NCBI GenBank assembly: GCA_034435675.1
Contig: DAOTWP010000103.1
Location: forward strand, 1 to 16,257
Source of the DNA: DAOTWP01 sp034435675
GTDB lineage: Bacteria; Chloroflexota; Anaerolineae; Aggregatilineales; Phototrophicaceae
Reading direction: 5' to 3'
DNA: 16,257 nt
This document shows positions 14,188 to 16,257 of this stretch, one piece after another. Below the pieces are notes generated by a model, which saw only the letters and a program-made list of their open reading frames with translations, did not search any database and was not told where the DNA came from. Every line of letters begins with the position of its first letter. The stretch's first letter is position 1. A program made the position numbers and the translations under genes.

Positions 14188-14760
14188 ATGACCGCGATAA
14201 CCCGCAATCTGCGCGGCGACCGCTCAGAAAGCAAGACGGCGGCACGCCGTGAAGAACGCCCCTACGCGAATCCCTATTTCGCGGGTATTTTACTGGGGCT
14301 GCTGCTGTTTTTGGCATTTTTCATCACCGGCAACGGTTTGGGCGCATCCGGCGGCATGAACCGCCTGCTGGTGCTGGTCGAAGATGCCGTTGCGCCGGGA
14401 CACGTAGACCGTGTGCCCTACCTGATTGACATGGCAGGCGGGAGTCGCAACCCGCTGGATAGCTGGGTTGTGTATGTCACTCTCGGTACGGTGCTGGGCG
14501 GCTTTTTCTCTGGCTGGCAGCACGGACGCCTGAAAGTGGAAGTCAACCGCGGACCGCGCATCTCTGTGCGCAACCGCCTGCTGATGGCGTTCATCGGCGG
14601 CGCGGTGATGGGCTATGGCGCGCGGCTGGCACGCGGCTGCACCTCCGGGCAGGCACTCTCCGGCGGCGCGGTGCTGTCGGTGGGCAGTTGGGCGTTCATG
14701 TTCGCTGTCTTTGGCGGTGGCTATGCGCTGGCATATTTCGTTCGCAAGGCGTGGACATAG
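14188..14760 (+). CDS. YeeE/YedE-family half-transporter, first half (sulfur compound transport)
   Basis: This 190-aa membrane protein has a polar N terminus and about four hydrophobic segments (near 29-50, 90-110, 130-150 and 158-182). The motif GARLARGCTSGQALSGG with C151 is the signature of YeeE/YedE proteins; in the characterised thiosulfate transporter TsuA, conserved Cys residues relay thiosulfate through the channel. Full YeeE proteins are about twice this length; here the family is split into two adjacent genes, a common arrangement, so the product should pair with the next protein. ATG 14188 has GAGG about 8 nt upstream; GTG 14173 would add five residues without such support. The gap to the next gene is 12 nt. 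Thiosulfate or a related sulfur anion is the likely substrate, by family. Confidence 0.9.
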   Translation: MTAITRNLRGDRSESKTAARREERPYANPYFAGILLGLLLFLAFFITGNGLGASGGMNRLLVLVEDAVAPGHVDRVPYLIDMAGGSRNPLDSWVVYVTLGTVLGGFFSGWQHGRLKVEVNRGPRISVRNRLLMAFIGGAVMGYGARLARGCTSGQALSGGAVLSVGSWAFMFAVFGGGYALAYFVRKAWT

Positions 14761-14772
14761 GACGGTGCTGCG

Positions 14773-16005
14773 ATGACGACTTTTCCACTTCCACTGACTG
14801 AACTGCTGGGGCAGGGCGGCGCGTACATCGTCTACCTGATGATCGGTTTCGCCTTTGGCTACATTCTGGAAATCGCCGGGTTCGGCAAGTCCACCAAGCT
14901 GGCAGGGCAGTTTTACTTCCGCGAGATGACCGTGTTGAAAGTCATGTTCAGCGCGATTGTCGTCGCCATGCTGCTGATCTTTCTGGCGTCGGGGCTGGGA
15001 CTGCTGGATTACAACCTGATCTGGGTCAACCCCACCTACCTGTGGCCCGGCATTGTCGGCGGGCTGCTGATGGGCGTGGGCTTCATCGTTGGCGGCTTCT
15101 GTCCCGGCACGTCGCTGGTGTCGGCGGCAACGTTCAAGATTGACGGCATCGTCTTCGCGCTGGGGGTGTTCTTCGGCATCTTCCTGTTTGGCGAAACCGT
15201 CGGCTTGTACGAGGATTTCTGGTACTCCTCCTATATGGGGCGCTTCACCTTACCGCAGTTATTCAACGCCGATACCGGCGTGATTGTGCTGGCGGTGGTG
15301 CTTATGGCAATCGCCGCGTTCGGTTTCGGCGAAATTATGGAGCGCGTCGTCGGCAAAATGGACGCTTCCAAATTCCCGCGCTGGCGCTTCGGCGCGGCAG
15401 GCACAGGCGTCGCGCTGGGTGTGGTGGTGCTGTTCGTCGGGCAGCCGACCAACGCTGACCGCTGGGGGCTGCTCGCGGCAGAGCAGCAGCCGCGCCTGGA
15501 CAGCCGCGCGGTGCAGGTGCATCCTGGCGAACTGCTGACCTATATGCATGACCGGCAGGTGATTACGTATATCATTGATGTGCGCAGCGAGTCGGACTAT
15601 AACCAGTTCCACCTGCTCGACGCCCACCATATCCCGCTGGAGCGCCTGCTGGCATATACGCCAGAACTGAATTTGCAGCCCGCCAACACCGTGTTCGTGG
15701 TGCTGAGCAACGACGAACAGGCGGCAACGGAGGCATGGCGTATCCTTGTCGCGGAGAGCGTGCCGAACGTGTATATCCTCGCCGGCGGCATCAACTATTG
15801 GCTGGATACCTTCGCCGATGCCGAATTCCAGGCACAGTACCGCCTGCCGCAGCATGTCTACGACCAGCCGGCATATGCCTTCCCGGCGGCGCTGGGCACG
15901 CGCTACCCGGCAGCAGATCCGAACCCGGATGTCTTCCAGCTTGAATACACACCGAGGATTGTGCTGGCAGGCAAACGCGGGGCGACCAGCGGCGGCTGTG
16001 GCTAG
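14773..16005 (+). CDS. YeeE/YedE second half (DUF6691-like) fused to a rhodanese-like domain with GGCG tail
   Basis: In this 410-aa protein, residues 1-230 contain six hydrophobic segments and the motifs AGFGKSTKLAGQFYFRE (about 35-51) and GGFCPGTSLVSAAT with C110. These identify the partner half of the split YeeE/YedE transporter. Residues about 245-350 form a rhodanese-like domain: TYIIDVRSESDY with D269 and R271, and VYILAGGINYW near the end. The active-site loop reads LSNDEQAAT, with S312 where rhodaneses carry the catalytic Cys, so sulfurtransferase activity in the usual way is unlikely. A tail of about 50 residues follows and ends TSGGCG, with C409 next to last. C110 and C409 are the only Cys residues. 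The tail resembles the GGCGG sulfur-carrier end of SoxY. No strong ribosome binding site is seen; translation may be coupled to the first half. Confidence 0.9.
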   Translation: MTTFPLPLTELLGQGGAYIVYLMIGFAFGYILEIAGFGKSTKLAGQFYFREMTVLKVMFSAIVVAMLLIFLASGLGLLDYNLIWVNPTYLWPGIVGGLLMGVGFIVGGFCPGTSLVSAATFKIDGIVFALGVFFGIFLFGETVGLYEDFWYSSYMGRFTLPQLFNADTGVIVLAVVLMAIAAFGFGEIMERVVGKMDASKFPRWRFGAAGTGVALGVVVLFVGQPTNADRWGLLAAEQQPRLDSRAVQVHPGELLTYMHDRQVITYIIDVRSESDYNQFHLLDAHHIPLERLLAYTPELNLQPANTVFVVLSNDEQAATEAWRILVAESVPNVYILAGGINYWLDTFADAEFQAQYRLPQHVYDQPAYAFPAALGTRYPAADPNPDVFQLEYTPRIVLAGKRGATSGGCG

Positions 16006-16031
16006 CACACTGACAAGCTTAATTTGCCTAT

Positions 16032-16060
16032 CGGACAAAGGGATTAATCCCCTTGTTCCG
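16032..16060 (+). terminator. Possible terminator hairpin after the YeeE operon
   Basis: CGGACAAAGGGATT pairs with AATCCCCTTGTTCCG with one bulge and one mismatch, around the perfect core GGGATTAATCCC. It begins 26 bp after the last stop. No T-tract follows; a second hairpin comes next instead. Termination is plausible but not shown by canonical features. Confidence 0.4.
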
Positions 16061-16082
16061 CCAGCATGCTTATGCTGTCGGA
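16057..16082. repeat. Second hairpin downstream of the YeeE operon
   Basis: TCCGCCAGCAT (16057-16067) pairs with ATGCTGTCGGA (16072-16082) around a GCTT loop with one mismatch. It overlaps the previous hairpin by four bases, so the two stems are nearly back to back or mutually exclusive. Confidence 0.6.
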
Positions 16083-16204
16083 CTACTAAGTGGTACATCC
16101 GGTAAATTGCAGTCGTTTCCGCGTAGGGGCGGGTCTCAGACCCGCCCCTACTACAACAGCAGACATGTTTTATAGGCGTTTTTGCCGGATGCACCACTAA
16201 GTCC
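16080..16204. repeat. 125-bp element with terminal inverted repeats enclosing a palindrome (MITE-like)
   Basis: AGTGGTACATCCGGTAAA (16089-16106) is inverted at 16181-16198 with 16 of 18 matching. The match extends outward through GGACT/AGTCC (16080-16084 and 16200-16204) with a 3-nt length difference. The interior holds the perfect palindrome at 16123-16151 and no coding capacity. A target duplication is not evident, so a non-autonomous mobile element is only a suggestion. Confidence 0.55.
16123..16151. repeat. Dispersed palindromic element, copy 2 (perfect)
   Basis: GTAGGGGCGGGTCT (16123-16136) and AGACCCGCCCCTAC (16138-16151) are exact reverse complements around a single base. The copy at 13986-14014 is its relative. 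Perfect arms suggest ongoing conservation or recent spread of a REP-like family. Confidence 0.85.
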
Positions 16205-16257
16205 GCACCCTGCACAACCTACGGTTCGTAGGGGAGGACTAAGCGCAGCGCATGTCC
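16152..16257. other. Non-coding right edge with a possible third palindrome, cut off
   Basis: No gene is visible from 16006 to the window end. From 16228 the sequence GTAGGGGAGGAC repeats the opening of the dispersed palindromes, and the last four bases (GTCC) could begin its closing arm. The element would be completed just beyond the window by TCCCCTAC if this reading is right. Confidence 0.4.

Noticed and set aside
14166..14194. Promoter for the first YeeE gene from TTGACA at 14166-14171
   Set aside because: A -10 at normal spacing would fall inside the start of the coding region, and the hexamer there (TGACCG) is not a -10 element.

Overview
The window is GC-rich with short gaps between genes, and its gene content points to an environmental bacterium. 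The DUF1800/DUF1501 Tat-exported pair, MacB-like ABC/FtsX transporter, PadR-controlled membrane protein, octahaem cytochrome c and dispersed GTAGGGG...CCCCTAC palindromes suggest a member of Chloroflexota (Anaerolineae-like). That placement is inference; no rRNA or marker gene is present.

Layout: (1) 1-488, the 3' end of a secreted protein with thrombospondin type 3-like Ca-binding repeats, closed by a clear intrinsic terminator. (2) 778-4467 (+), an ABC ATPase and a ten-helix FtsX/MacB-type permease, a two-gene export or lipoprotein-release system. (3) 4563-5746 (-), a PadR regulator overlapping a six-helix membrane protein by ATGA; their promoter (TTGACA-17-TACTAT) sits against a 28-bp operator-like palindrome. 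(4) 5852-8640 (-), DUF1800 then DUF1501, both with twin-arginine leaders, as an operon. (5) 8641-9092, a divergent regulatory region with a perfect CRP-type site (TGTGA-N6-TCACA) and an ATTC-N8-GAAT site of the kind bound by BigR/SqrR-type ArsR repressors. (6) 9093-16005 (+), an ArsR regulator, an octahaem cytochrome of the tetrathionate reductase family, a heptahaem cytochrome c fused to a membrane cytochrome b, and two YeeE/YedE half-transporters. The second half-transporter carries a rhodanese-like domain without the catalytic Cys and ends in GGCG.

Working model (inference): region 6 is a sulfur-compound respiration module. The cytochrome b part of the fusion would exchange electrons with the quinone pool, its c haems would pass them to or from the octahaem enzyme outside the membrane, and the split YeeE transporter would move thiosulfate or a related sulfur species. 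The ArsR protein would tune expression to sulfur status, with a CRP/FNR-family activator adding energy or oxygen control.

The most unusual local structures are a 14-bp tandem array directly after arsR in which every unit reads Met-(Thr/Met)-Pro-stop, the SoxY-like GGCG tail on the degenerate rhodanese, and a cluster of nested palindromes around the YeeE genes.
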